64,000 nucleotides of DNA. Origin: Heloderma charlesbogerti. Lineage: Eukaryota; Chordata; Lepidosauria; Squamata; Helodermatidae. A program made the translations under genes and the position numbers. The stretch spans positions 124,001 to 188,000 of the forward strand of contig JANEZZ010002680.1 in the NCBI GenBank assembly GCA_026122225.1. The letters run 5' to 3'. Positions 1 through 11,838 of this stretch are shown here, one piece after another. The notes under the pieces are model-generated. The model saw only the letters and a list, made by a program, of their open reading frames with translations, had not been told where the DNA came from and did no database searches. The number at the start of each line of letters is the position of its first letter. Position 1 is the first letter of the stretch.

Positions 1-302
1 CTCAGTTGACTATGATCCTCCAGTTTTTGCTGCAGAAACTTACTCCTAAATGACCTTCATATCTCCATTTCTTTCATTCTTCCTTCCTGTATATCTACCT
101 CTTCTGCAGATTCTTTTTAAACAAAAGCACCCCCACCCCTTTATCTGGCTTTGACCTTAGCACTGTGTTTCTCACACTCTCTGAGTCATTCCCACCCCTT
201 CAAACTTGCTAGCTCCAGGTTTGCAGGTTCTCTTTTTCCTGTAAACTCACTATTGTCTATGGAAACTGGGATATTAATTTAGAACAAGACAAAAGTGATT
301 CA

Positions 303-569
<267 letters not shown>

Positions 570-1298
570 TCATTCAGTGCAATCAATGTACTTAGTAGAG
601 CTCTATCTCTGCTTTTCATCAGATCCAGGTGGTCATCTGCATGTGTGTTTTAGTGTAAAGGGAGAGCACTTCAGGGTTGTTTGCGACATATGACGTCATC
701 ACCACCCTGCATTAATCCTGCAGCTTCCTCCTCAAAAACGTACATTTTCTGCAAATCATTTTAGTGTGTATCTTTGCTTAAAGGTGGCTCCTGCACACTT
801 CAGCTATAGCATACCCTGTTCACCACAGTTTCGCTGTTCCAATTGGTCAAAATACTGCAATAGCAACTTTACTCATTCACAGGATGAAGCCTGTTTTCCC
901 CATTCATATAAGCACAGTTTCGCTTTTCCAATCAACCAGAATACCGCAGTAACGGTTTTACTGTTTCACGGAATGCAGCTTGTTTTTCCCATATAAGCCC
1001 AGTATTAATCTTTAATCTTTCACAATATCCCAGTGGTGGATGAGAGGGGAGAGGTATGGGGTAAACTATGGGAGCTTAATTCAGTGCTTCCAGCAAACTT
1101 CCCAAGTAGGGAAGCATGGACAGGGGCAGGGAACAAGCCTCTGTCATCCGTTGAGCAACACCTACTGGGCTGAAGACATTCAGTTCTACTCCACCCACCC
1201 AGTCCTGAAGTATGGGGGTTTCAAGTGTAGTGTGACCTGTGGAAGAGGTTTTTAGGTACTGTATGCTTAGCTTTTCTTGCTTCGTGTGCCCCTGATGC

Positions 1299-1825
1299 TA
1301 GGGATGTACGAAAGTCACTTACCTTTTCATGGAATTGATTCGCGGTGGGAGGGGGGAGGCGTTCCATCCCTCCCCCCAGAATCCTCGATGGGGTGGAGGC
1401 GATCCGGTCCTCCCCCCTGGAATCCTGGCTGGCTGGCTCCGCTCTGTGGCAGCTCCACGGAGCAGCTGGCCAGGGCCGTCCGCAGCCGGAGTTCCGGCCG
1501 CGGACGGGCTGCTGAGGACGCAAATGGCAGCTGCCGTAGCAGCTTGCCATTTGCATCTAGCCAGGCTGCTGTGATAGGCTACTTAAGTATTTACGTAGCC
1601 TATCACGGCTGGGCAAAAAAACAACAGCATACGCAAATGGCGGTGGCTACGGTGGCCGCCATTTGCGTTCCCTATTTTTCACCATTTTAGCCTACGTAAA
1701 TATTTACGTAGGCTATTATGGCGAAAAAAAGGGAATGCAAATAGCGTAGTGGGCGCGATTTGCTTTTCTTTTTTTCCGCCGTAATAGCTTACATAAATAT
1801 TTACGTAGGCTAAAATGGCCTTATC
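1299..1825. mobile_element. hAT-type hairpin MITE, copy 1 (right end missing)
   Basis: Begins with TAGGGATGTACGAAAGTCAC, then G/C-rich subterminal DNA and alternating palindromes of the form TTTACGTAGCCTATCACG and GCAAATGGC. No CATCCCTA terminus is present on the right; the element stops against LINE sequence near 1825, so it is truncated and no target duplication can be scored. It belongs to the same family as the copies at 7614, 30628, 36898, 51610, 56951 and 61742. Confidence 0.75.
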
Positions 1826-1829
1826 TGGA

Positions 1830-2640
1830 CAGAGATAGCCTAGCTACAGTTATCTCTGCTCTGGTAACCCCTAATCTGGATTACCACAATGTGTTGTATG
1901 TGGGGCTGCCTTTGAAAACAATCTGTAAACTTCCGCTTGTCCAAAATAGGGCAGCGAGATTGTTAATGGGACTGGTCAATATTAACATGTTACAACAGTG
2001 CTTCATGCTCTGCACTGGCCTCCGGTGTATTTCTAGGCCCAATTCGAAGTGCTGGTATTAACTTTCAAAGCCTTTAATGGCTTGGGGCCAGGTTACCTGA
2101 AAGATCATCTCCTGCCTGGACCCTAAGGTCGTCTTCAGAGGCCCTCCTTCAGGTGCCCCCACCAAATGAGGTGAGAGGAGAGTGGCCTTCTCAGTGATGG
2201 TACTCCAGTTGTGCTACTCCAGTTGTGGAATGTTCTTCCCAGAGAGGTTCACTTGGTGCCACGTTTTTGGTGCCAGGTGAAGGCGATATTCTCCTTGGCA
2301 TTTTAGTTATTTCGTTTTGGGGGGTTAGTTTCAAACCCAATAATTATCTGATGTACAATGTAGGCATTACAAATAGGTGGTGAAAATGCTTCTGATTAAT
2401 ATCTCAAAACAACAGTGAAAGGTAATTTCTCTGGGAGGCCCGAATTGTGCTATGGATATCACGGCTAAAGAACATTTGTATAAAACCTTGCATTTATGGT
2501 AGTACACTCTTTACAGGTCACAAAAGATGTATGATTTGACACATGCTTATTGCTAGAGATGTATGCATGATATGGCAGATGTTAGGTGACCAGTCAGATG
2601 GGCGATTAATAAATTTAATAAATAAATAAATAAATAAATA
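1830..2640 (+). mobile_element. CR1/L2-clade LINE 3-prime fragment
   Basis: Around 1870-2000 the plus strand encodes LYVGLPLKTI and LVQNRAARLLMG with minor damage, the C-terminal reverse-transcriptase signature of CR1/L2-type LINEs. The rest is stop-ridden and ends in an (AAAT)n tail at about 2608-2640. The equivalent fragment in gene B intron 1 is at 31525-32200, so the insertion probably pre-dates the gene duplication. Confidence 0.7.
2608..2640. repeat. (AAAT)n microsatellite, LINE tail
   Basis: Eight or so copies of AAAT following the decayed LINE fragment. Confidence 0.85.
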
Positions 2641-3052
2641 TCTTGTCAGAATGTAAACTTATTGGAAAGCTTTGGGCTGGTGTTATTTATATTATTGAAG
2701 ACATAACAAGATATAAATTACTTTTTGATACTTTAGTTCTCCTCTTAGTTGGGCTTGCAACAAAAAACCAAATAAGTAAGGTACACTGGTAGGAAATACA
2801 TTAATAGCTGCACTTACTTGTGTTGCTAGAACTGGAAAAAATAACTGCCACCATAGAGGATTGAAAGAAGAATATTTGGAATAGATAGTTAATGCACAGA
2901 AAAATAATTATTAAAAGTATTGAGCTGTACAACAAATGGTTGAGGAAAATGCTGGGCTTTAGGAGAAAGCTGGGCTTGGCACAAACCTTGTTACCGCCCT
3001 TGCAGATGCATTTCTCCCAGTTTTCAGAAGCATCTATGGTTTTTCTATACTA

Positions 3053-3187
3053 GCCTTCCCCAACCTGGTGCTCTCCAGATCTTTTGGACGTCCATGCCCA
3101 CCAGCCCTAACCACCATGGACAATTTACAGAAATGCTGGGAGTTGTAGTCCAAAACATCTGGAGGACAACAGCTTGGGGAAGGTTGT
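3053..3187. repeat. Palindromic DNA-transposon-like repeat
   Basis: The left end TTCCCCAACCTGGTGCTC and right end near CTTGGGGAAGG are inverted relatives, and the interior has the GGGAGTTGTAGTCC phrase typical of abundant reptile palindromic repeats. A second copy lies at 33929-34063 in the duplicated intron. Confidence 0.6.
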
Positions 3188-4774
3188 TCTACATGATAGC
3201 TGCCAAGAGCAGTGATCTGGGCTGAACTGTAAAAGGGAGCTGTAAGGTATTGGATGGTGGGGCTAGATGGATGAACTGGCGGAAAAGGAGAACATGACTT
3301 TGCTCCAAGCTGGTTTGGAGATTGGGGCTGATTACTGAAAAGGTTGCTGCTCTGCTGTATACATCCTGGGAGTTTCACATTTTCCTGACTCTGCTGATGT
3401 ACCAGTGAATTAGTGAAGCTTGGAGAAGATGCTCATTAGTGGGTTTTCTTGACTTGGCAACACATCTTACACATCTTACAAAAATGCACATTTTTCCTGC
3501 AGCAAAGCACCATGGTGTGGACAGGGTGGGCAGGATCCAACAGTGCCCCATCGCTGGCAGTGATCCCTGCCGGTTCTGGGTGTGCGCGTGGAGCCTCCCG
3601 CCAGCAGTGGCGATGTCGTACTTCTAGGGGAAGGCCCCAAGCAACTGGGAGCATGACCTGCCCTTTCCAGAAACATGTTTCTGGTCGCTTGAGGGTTTGC
3701 CCCCAGAAGTGCTATACTGCTGTTGCTGGTGGTGGGGCCATGAGCATGCTGCTGCTGTCGGGCCGGCTGCCTGCACACCAGGAACTGGGGGTGCTCACTG
3801 CAGGTGGGAGGGCACTACTGGATCCCATCCTCCATGTACTGGATGTGAGCAGCACGTAAAATGTAATCTGACCACAGTTTTCCTATTTTCATCCCTCCAG
3901 AAGGGCGTTCTTGCACTAAAATGCTGAGCTCAGTCTACACAGTTTTCAAGAAGACATTGACGGCAGTATTTGTGCATGGAAATGAACTACTGACATCAAC
4001 AGAATTGCAAGTACAGCCTCTGGTATACTGGAAGAGCCAGTGGGACCGTTCCTCCCTGGTAAATTTAGGTTCACTGAACTGTAGTCATCTGCTTTATTTA
4101 TTCACGTCCATGGACTGAGGTGAGACATTTTGGTGGGCATCAGAGTTTCATATTGTAAAGTTTGAACAGCTGCCATAATGCTAAGTGTCCCCTCGTGTTG
4201 TTGGTCTTGTTTCCTATTTTGTATAGCCAAACTGTGCATTTCTTTTAGGATCACTGAAACATCAGGAAGAATAGTGGAAGATGAAGTAGGTTTTTCCTGG
4301 TTTTTCTTTCAATTTTGCCAAAGCTGGAGTTATTAAAGGTGATTTGGGAATATTAGTCAGGTGATTCTCAATTAGCCTTTCACAGCTTTTAACCATCTAA
4401 CCTCAGATACGTCTTTTTGTGGGTCTTCAGTTTCATTAACTTATTTTTCTGCTTGTTGCATTCCCCCCCCCCCAGATTTCTAGGATTAATTGGTTTAGTT
4501 CAGGGAAAGACACTCTCACCCCATCATGGGCAATTTCTCAGAAATAGAGAACAGAGCCAAACCAACACAATAAACATATATTCCAAGAGACTTAATCGGA
4601 TGGTTCATTGCTATGTGTCCTCCCAAAACACTTCTCTCTGACCTGTACAACCTCCTGCTAATCCATGAAAAAAAAACCTGTTACTGTCCAGCTGTGGCAG
4701 GTTGACACTGAACGTATGAATACTTAAGTATGATAAAAGGTTGGCTTTTGCTAGGAAAATATTTCAATTCTTAC

Positions 4775-4916
4775 CTGATTTAGGATAAGTGACTACAAAT
4801 ACATCACTGTCTCTGATTTCGAAATCCTGCAGGGAATCCAGGTATTGTGGTGTAACAAGATCCCTTATGAAATAGAATCCTTTGTGTTCAAACAGGGATT
4901 CCTCTGATGGCTCCAT
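4775..4916 (-). CDS. Sulfotransferase gene A, coding exon 1
   Basis: First coding exon (142 bp, 47 codons plus 1 nt). The ATG is at 4916 and is followed by [13 protein letters not shown]; the exon ends in FVVTYPKSG, the 5-prime half of the 5-phosphosulfate-binding loop, at a GTAAG donor (4774-4770). The start is chosen because the matching exon of gene B has its ATG at the identical offset, and because residues upstream differ between the two copies while residues downstream are conserved. It splices to 541-333 across a 4.2-kb intron. The exon and its flanks (about 4.68-4.99 kb) align with 35.51-35.83 kb. No TATA box or 5-prime untranslated exon was identified. Confidence 0.87.
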
Positions 4917-6282
4917 TGCTAGCGCAATACAGAAACTGGCAGCAGTTCCCTCTATATGTCCAATGAGACACAACCAATTAATATATACCAATGAATTCAG
5001 TTATTTAAAACATGTTGTGAAACCCCGCTGCTCTCCCAGCCCTCCCATGATGACGACAGCAGCACTACTGCTGCTAATGTGCCAGTCGGGGGAAGAAGGT
5101 AAAAAGAAGTGCAAGCCAGGCACAGAAGATACTGTTTAAGGAGCATGGAAGTGCCCCTTTGCTTATGGTGAGTCACCACTAAAAAGGATCTGCCATTCTA
5201 AGCCTCAACAATCTATTGCTTTTAAAAAGACACCGGTTGAGCGAATACCTTTAAATGTGGCTTCAGTTATCTAATCAATGTCTACAATGTGCTTTTTTCA
5301 AACCAAAAGCTTAAAAAAATAATGTTACTCCCTTTATTCAAGCAGTATTAGAACCCTGGAAGAAATGGTGTTGGATCCTCAGTCCCCCGCCACCCCCAAT
5401 AATTCCATATGTACATTATCCGCTCTGTTATGAACCAGGTAATTTAAAAGATATACAGCTTGGGAACAAGCAGGTTTATATAGGTTACGGGATTTGTACA
5501 TAAGCACTAGTCCAGAATCAGGTTAGCAAATTAAAGAAATGTTACAGGATAGAACTTCAACCTGCAGTTGCAACAAATATTATATGTCATAGCAAACCCT
5601 CAAATTAGAGAACAAACAACACTAACAACTTTCAAACAAATCAGAGTTCAACTAAATTAGAAAGAAAAGGATTGGCCTCTAAAATATACAGCGTGTTGTC
5701 TGAAATTAAATATGGATCTACAATGGGCATAAAGCAAACACAGGAAAGGGATCTAGGACGCCATTTTGAACAATCCACATGGGCTAAAATGTGGACAAGT
5801 GCACCGTTTCAATCAACATCTAGTAAAACTAAGGAAAGTTCTTTAAAATTGGTCCAATCTTTCCCCAGTGAGAAGGAATTATATTAATGCTAGTGCTGTG
5901 CCAACCCGACTTCCATGGACTTCTTCCCTCTCTGCGAAAGAGGCATTGTTTCTTTGGCCCCTTTCGCAGGGAAGGGGAGAATTCAAAGACTTTTCGAATG
6001 TCTGTGGGGAGGCAGGGGTTCTGTCTACCTTATTCAGCATGTGAGGTGGCTCAAGAGACTCCTGCCGATCTGTTTCTTGCTTTAAAAAGTCTCCCGTGCA
6101 CTCACAGAATCACAGCACGCCTCACAACTGGGTTTCAGCTCAGCAGCATTTCCTGGAATGGCCAAGGTCACTTGGTGACATGGTCTTCAGAAGAACTGCT
6201 GCTGTGCTGAAAGCCTCTTGCGAAAAGCATGCATTGCTGCAAGCTGGAATGGGACTTTTTTCAAAGCTCTTCAAAGGGACTG
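4917..6282. other. Upstream region of sulfotransferase gene A, no gene seen
   Basis: Presumed promoter and 5-prime flank of gene A. I see no coding exon and no convincing TATA box. The first 80-100 bp match the flank of gene B; further upstream similarity is weak. Confidence 0.4.
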
Positions 6283-7489
6283 GGTAAAACGAGGATCCAT
6301 GAAATCAAAGAGGGATCCTCATGATGTCATATGATTTTTAAAGGGGAGACCCCCCAAACCACCATCATATGACAGAGCACAGCTGCCTCTGTGGACTGAA
6401 CTAGAAAAATCATGGATCTGCCACTCGTGGGCGCAGCCACAGCACAAAAACAGGGATCAGAATCAGGGATCTTCATCATTTTTACAGGGAAAGGCCCCCC
6501 AAACACCTTCATATCGTAGAACACATCCATGCCCGGGGAATAAGTGACAAATAACATAGCTGTGGGTCTTCATAGCACTGTGTGATGTTATAAAACCATG
6601 GATAAGACACACAATTCAATATGGATCCTCTGAATTTTTACACTGGGTCCCCCGCCACACCCCCCATCAATGCACCGAATTCATCTTTGTCCAAGTATGC
6701 ACTCTAAGAATCCCAGATCTGCTGCTTCACCTCAAATGGTGTGAACCATTTATGCAAAGCATGGATGGATCATCTGGATTTTATATGTAGCGCATCAGAA
6801 TCATAGCTGAATCACAAAGCAAATCCATGTCAGTGGCATAGATCCTATATTTCTCAGATCCAGGATGGCAAGAAAAGAAAAAGGATTCAAGATGCAGTTC
6901 CTTATGGGTCCTCTGGATTTTTATACAGTGTCCCCACAAATGCATCATTACATCACAGATCACATCCATGGCCACAGCGCAAAGTATTAAAATTATTGAT
7001 CCTGTACTTCATGGAGTAAGCATGATGTAAAAACATGAATCCATAATAATCACATTCCCATGCTTCACATAATCACCATGCCATAAAAATATGGATTAGG
7101 GAGCATGGATGCTTTGGATTTTTTTTTTAACAGAAGGTGCCACCAAAATAACCAGCAAATCAAAACAGATCATTTCTGTGTCTGTGGACTTCATTATGAA
7201 AATCCTGGATCCACGGATTTATGGTGCTGTCACACCACAAAACATGGATCTGAGGCATGGATACTCATGATTCCCCTGGATTTTTATGGGGATACCTCCA
7301 AAATCACCATCAAATCAGAGATCATCTCTGTGTCCAGCGACTCAACTATAGAAAGCACTCATCCAGACTTTCATGGTGCAACTATGGTGAGAAGCTTGGG
7401 TCCAAGTTCCATATCCTCATGGATGTTCCAGGTTTTTACATGGGAATCTTGAATTGGGCGTGGAATGCCCAGTTCCAGCCTGTCCCCAA

Positions 7490-9065
7490 GCTGCCATATT
7501 TTGTACTAACTGAAGTTTCCAGATTGTATTCAAGAGCAGCCCTACATACAATGCACTGCAGTAATCTAACAGGAATACCAGGGCATGGATCATTAAAGCA
7601 AGGATGTCACTATTAGGGATGTATGGATTCCCCACCATCCGTTCCAGTGTGGAATTCACCCAGAGGGGGAGGCGATCCATTCCCCTCCCCCCCCTGGAAT
7701 CCTGCAGAGCAGCTCCGCTCTGCAAGGATTCCGCAGAGCTGCCCGGCTTGAGGGCTGCTACCTGACCCATTCGCCTCCGCGCCGATCGCCATTTTGCTTA
7801 AAAAAATGATGAGTGGCAGGATGTGTCCATAGACATATATGCAAGATTCACGGCTCTATTTTGTGTATAAGTCTATGGGCACATCCTGCCGATTGCCTTT
7901 TTTTTAATTTAAAGGCGATTGGCGCAGAGGCGAACAGCTCCGGTTAAGCAAGCAGCCAAGAGCCGTTCTGCACAGAATCCTCCTGGAGCAGAGGTAAGTA
8001 AGAATCTGGCCTCATTTGTTCCCACAGCGGATTTCTCTAACATCCCTAGTCACTATACAGGCAGAGTTGTCGCTGCTGTATCAGCCCAAGGTGGTAGGAG
8101 GTGCTTGAGCCTCAGAAGACATTTGTACCTCTAGTGACAAAGTTGGGTCTAAAAGCACCCCCAAGCTATGGACCTGATCCCAGTAATTGGGGACTGCAAA
8201 TCCTTCCCGGACAGTTAGCACACGCACACCATGCATCTGGAGAGTCAAGCCACCCACCAGCAGTACCTCTGTCTTGTCCAGATCGAGCTTCACTTCATTG
8301 ACCCTCATTATGTCCATTACCATGACCAGGCACTGATTAAGCACATCCACTTCCCCGCTGGGATCAGATGAGAAAGAGAGATGGAGCTAAGTGCCACCAA
8401 CATACCTTAGAGATGCTGCACCCTAAGTCTCCTAATGACCTCCCTCAGCAGTTTCAGTGTGGACACTAAGTAGCATGTGGAACAAGATGGAACCTTGCTG
8501 GGCCTCAAAGCATGCCATGGAATTTAGCACCCACAGCCCAGCACCACCTTCTGTATTCCATCCAAACATGAATGGAACTATTGCAAAGCTGTACCACCCT
8601 CATGCAACTCAGACAGCCTGTCCTGAAGGATGCCATGGGTGATGGTATCGCAAACCACTGCGAGATCCAGGAGAATCAGCTGGGTAGGACACACACACCC
8701 CTCAGCAAAGCTCAGGGTGACCACTGCATTATCTGTGCCAAAACCAGGCCGAAACCCTGACAGAAAGTGGATCTCGAAAATCAATTTCATCCATGAGTGA
8801 TGGGATTTGATCTGCTACCACCCTCTCAAGCACCTTGCCCAGGAAAGGGATGTTACCTATTGGCCTATAATTATTCAAATCTGTTGGATCGATCCAGGGA
8901 TGCTTATTTCAGAAGTGGTCTCACCACTCTGACCTACTGGTTTGATAACCTTTCAAGACGAGCCAGTCACACCCTCCCTTCTGGATGTCATATAAGACAC
9001 AAAGGGCAAGGGTGCTTGGGCTAATTCAAACAAGCACCTTGTCCACATCCTTGCCGGCAGATGTG
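7490..9065 (-). mobile_element. CR1/L2-clade LINE reverse-transcriptase remnant
   Basis: The minus strand encodes, in order from right to left, SGFRPGFGT with LLDLAVVCDTITHGIL (RT motifs around the first catalytic Asp; 8578-8790), VKLDLDKTEVLLVGG (8081-8350) and DYCSALYVGLLLNTIWKLQL (7500-7620). These are successive RT-domain segments of a CR1/L2-type LINE. The frame is broken many times. A hAT MITE (7614-8048) with a perfect target duplication splits it. Confidence 0.75.
7614..8048. mobile_element. hAT-type MITE, copy 2 (complete, 435 bp)
   Basis: Termini TAGGGATG and CATCCCTA, flanked by a perfect 8-bp target duplication GTCACTAT at 7606-7613 and 8049-8056. The 8-bp duplication and the TAGGG start fit the hAT superfamily. 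It has G/C-rich subterminal arms and an inner hairpin around the AGGATGTG / CACATCCT segments (7818-7886). An AGGTAAGT splice-donor-like motif lies near the right end (7992). It is nested in a LINE that is nested in the 6283-9463 element. Confidence 0.88.
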
Positions 9066-9865
9066 CTCTGTGATATGATGGTGGTTTGGGAGATTTGGTC
9101 TGTAAAAATCATATGAAATCAAGAGGATCCCTGCCAAGGACCCCTGTTTTTGTGGGCTGTGACCACATGTGTTGGATCTGTGAATTTTCTGGTTCTGTTT
9201 GCGGAGGCAAATGTGCTCTGTGATATGATGGTTTGGGGGATTTGCTCAGTAAAAATCATATGAAATCAAGAGGATCCCTGCCAAGGACCCCTGTTTTTGT
9301 GCCATGGCTGTGACCACGAATGGCAGATCCATGATTTTTCTGGTTCAGTCTGTGGAGGCAGATGTGCTCTGTGATATAATTGTGGTGGTGCGGGGGTTCA
9401 CCCTTTTAAAAATCATATGAAATCATGAGGATCTGTTTTTGATTTCATGGATCCCTATTTTACTTTCTTCCAGCAGAAAGGTAGCTGTTGAAAATGGGGA
9501 GATGTATTTCGAGGGGGTGGAGGATTCACCAAACATTTGGTGGGAAGAAATGTTGTAACTTTTAAAAGAAAAACCAGTTTGGTGCCAGCCCTTGCAGTCA
9601 CAAGAAAATTGCCTCTTGCAACAGCAGAAATTTAAAAAGAACCTGTTGCAATAGCTGGTTCCTACTTCCTATGCAGTGCTGGCTGCTATTACATGACATT
9701 AGTATGTTACTCAGCTATTGCAGTCTTGGAGTAGAAAACAAACCACCTCAGGGTTTTTTTTCCTTTACTCTTTTCATGTCTAGATGAAGTAGATGAATTT
9801 GCACTGCAAAGTAATCCACAGAAGCATATGCACACACAAATACTGTCTTTCTACAGAAGAAAGTA

Positions 9866-10080
9866 AAACAAGGATCCATGAAATCAAAAAGGGATCCTCA
9901 AGATTTCATATGATTTTTAAAGGGGAGGCACCCCAAACCATCATCATATGACAGAGCACATCTGCCTCCATGGACTGAACCAGAAAAATCATGGATCTGC
10001 CACTCGTGGGTGCAGCCAGGGCACAATAACAGGGATCCGAGTCAGGGATCCTCATCATTTTTACAGGGAAAGGCCCTCAA
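9866..10080. repeat. Partial copy of the 6283-9463 element
   Basis: Repeats the left arm of the composite element: GTAAAACAAGGATCCATGAA, then TCATATGATTTTTAAAGGGG and ATCATATGACAGAGCACA, and ends inside the second unit near 10080. Confidence 0.65.
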
Positions 10081-11807
10081 AACTGATGGAGAGATGGAAC
10101 ATGTACATACACTGCTATGGCAGTAGTCTTCAATGTGTCTAGACTCACGACTCACCTCTGATTCCCAGCCTGCAACATGAGACCCACTTTCACATTTCCA
10201 CTTTTGTCTATATGGGGGATGGGGGGTGGGGGCGAGAGAAAGCACACAGCCAGAAAAAAGCACTTCTTTGCACGCACATTCTCCTTGTCCACCAACAGCT
10301 CCCATTGCACAGAGAATCAAGTGACTTTAAGATAATGAGTGCACAACACTGGAGGGGGAATTCACCAGTGGAAGCCTGCAGGGCCACAGAAACACAAATA
10401 CAGGCTTGCATTGTCTCACAGCCCAACCCTAACCTTGTTTGCTCCAAAATAGGCCTCATTGATCTCAGAAGCCCATCCAGTAATAGGATTTCAAACAGTG
10501 GGTTAAATTTTTGGATTTCAGACCTCCCTTACTTTTCTCCCCTCTGCAGTCCTCAGTGCACCCCCAGATCTGTTCTCGAGGGTTCCGCAACTCTCCAGAG
10601 TGGTTTGGGGGGGCATATGAAGTGTTGCAGGGGGCAGGGGGAATCTGTTCCTCCAGCAGTTTCTACGCTGCTCACAGACGACCCTCAACAGTACTTCTGT
10701 CTTTTTCAACTGCGTGGCACCGTTTCCAAACCCTTTTTCAAGGGCAGCCCACATACAGCACATAACAGTCTTCTAACCTGGAGGTAACTAGGACAGGAAT
10801 GGCTGTGACAAGACTGGCTTTGTCAGCTGCAAGGTACATTCTCATCCATTTTGAGCAATAATTTTATCTGTTATTTTGTCTGTTACTTAAGAGTGCAATC
10901 CTGTACATGTTTAGACATGCATAGGAGTGTCTAAGTCCTCAGTCAGGATGGGGATTGTAGGATGTTTTCTGGCTAAACAAGCATAGGATTGCACCCTTAG
11001 CCACTTGTAAGTCCAAAAACCATCAAATTGCAAAGTGTATACTTAGTGCTAGATGCCAATCTTGGCATGTTTAGCTAAAATTAAAATCAGGAAAATAATT
11101 ATTGAAGCATCTTCTGGACTTCAGGCTTACAGACCTCCTCTGCTCTGTTGGTAAATACAAAATGTTTAATAATTAAATGTAGCCAAACTATGGCAAAGGC
11201 CATCGTGTGCCTGTTTATTTAGGAAGGCAAAACTTAACTCCTCCTCTGTTCTTGCTGAGCTGTGTGTCATCTCATGATAAAACAGGCACTTGCCCCATGC
11301 CAGAGGCATCTCTCTCCCACACACTCTCCTTTCTCCACCAATCAGCCTTGTGCCCCTCTATATACAATCCATCATGTATGGCAGTCTCCCTAACACAAAT
11401 GACAGTATGCAGAAAATTTGGGGAGGGGGGCAGGGCCAGGCTTGAGGGAGCCTACCCTGTTCCAGAGCTACCCCTACACTACACTTGTGGGCCCCCATTG
11501 TGGACTTAGCCATGGGCAGGGGTTCATTTACAGGCAAATTAACCTGTAAGGGAGGTGGGGAGGGGTGGGGGAATCCAAAGAGTTGCACAAAACCACTCCT
11601 GTAGAGCCACGTATTTCTGTCCCAGTAACAGCCCATTATGTACAGAAAAGGGAAACTGAGTCAAGTACCCAAGATCATGAGTGCACCCGGGGGGGGGGGA
11701 TCCACACAGCCACTCAGAAGCACTCCTTTCAAATTCTATGGCAGAGAAAGGGCAAACTCAGGAAAATAAAGTTGAAAAATAGGAAAGCATTAATACAGAC
11801 AGACACT

Positions 11808-11838
11808 ATTTATTTATTTATTTATTTATTTATTTATT
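11808..11838. repeat. (TTTA)n microsatellite
   Basis: Uninterrupted TTTA tract. Confidence 0.85.

Larger units (their letters stand above)
6283..9463. mobile_element. Composite DNA element of ~150-bp units in inverted orientation
   Basis: The left edge reads GTAAAACGAGGATCCATGAA and the right edge is its inverse (TTCATGGATCCCTATTTTAC), giving terminal inverted repeats of about 20 bp. Inside, a unit containing TCATATGATTTTTA, ATCATATGACAGAGCACA and ATCATGGATCTGCC recurs several times with heavy drift in the left arm (6290-7480), and in reverse complement in the right arm (9065-9460). A CR1/L2 LINE (about 7490-9065, minus) lies between the arms and itself contains a hAT MITE. No transposase is visible. 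The superfamily is unknown to me. Confidence 0.6.

Noticed and set aside
10212..10787. 191-codon plus-strand ORF
   Set aside because: No domain, no matching open frame in the duplicated counterpart at 43.0-43.6 kb, so it is not conserved.
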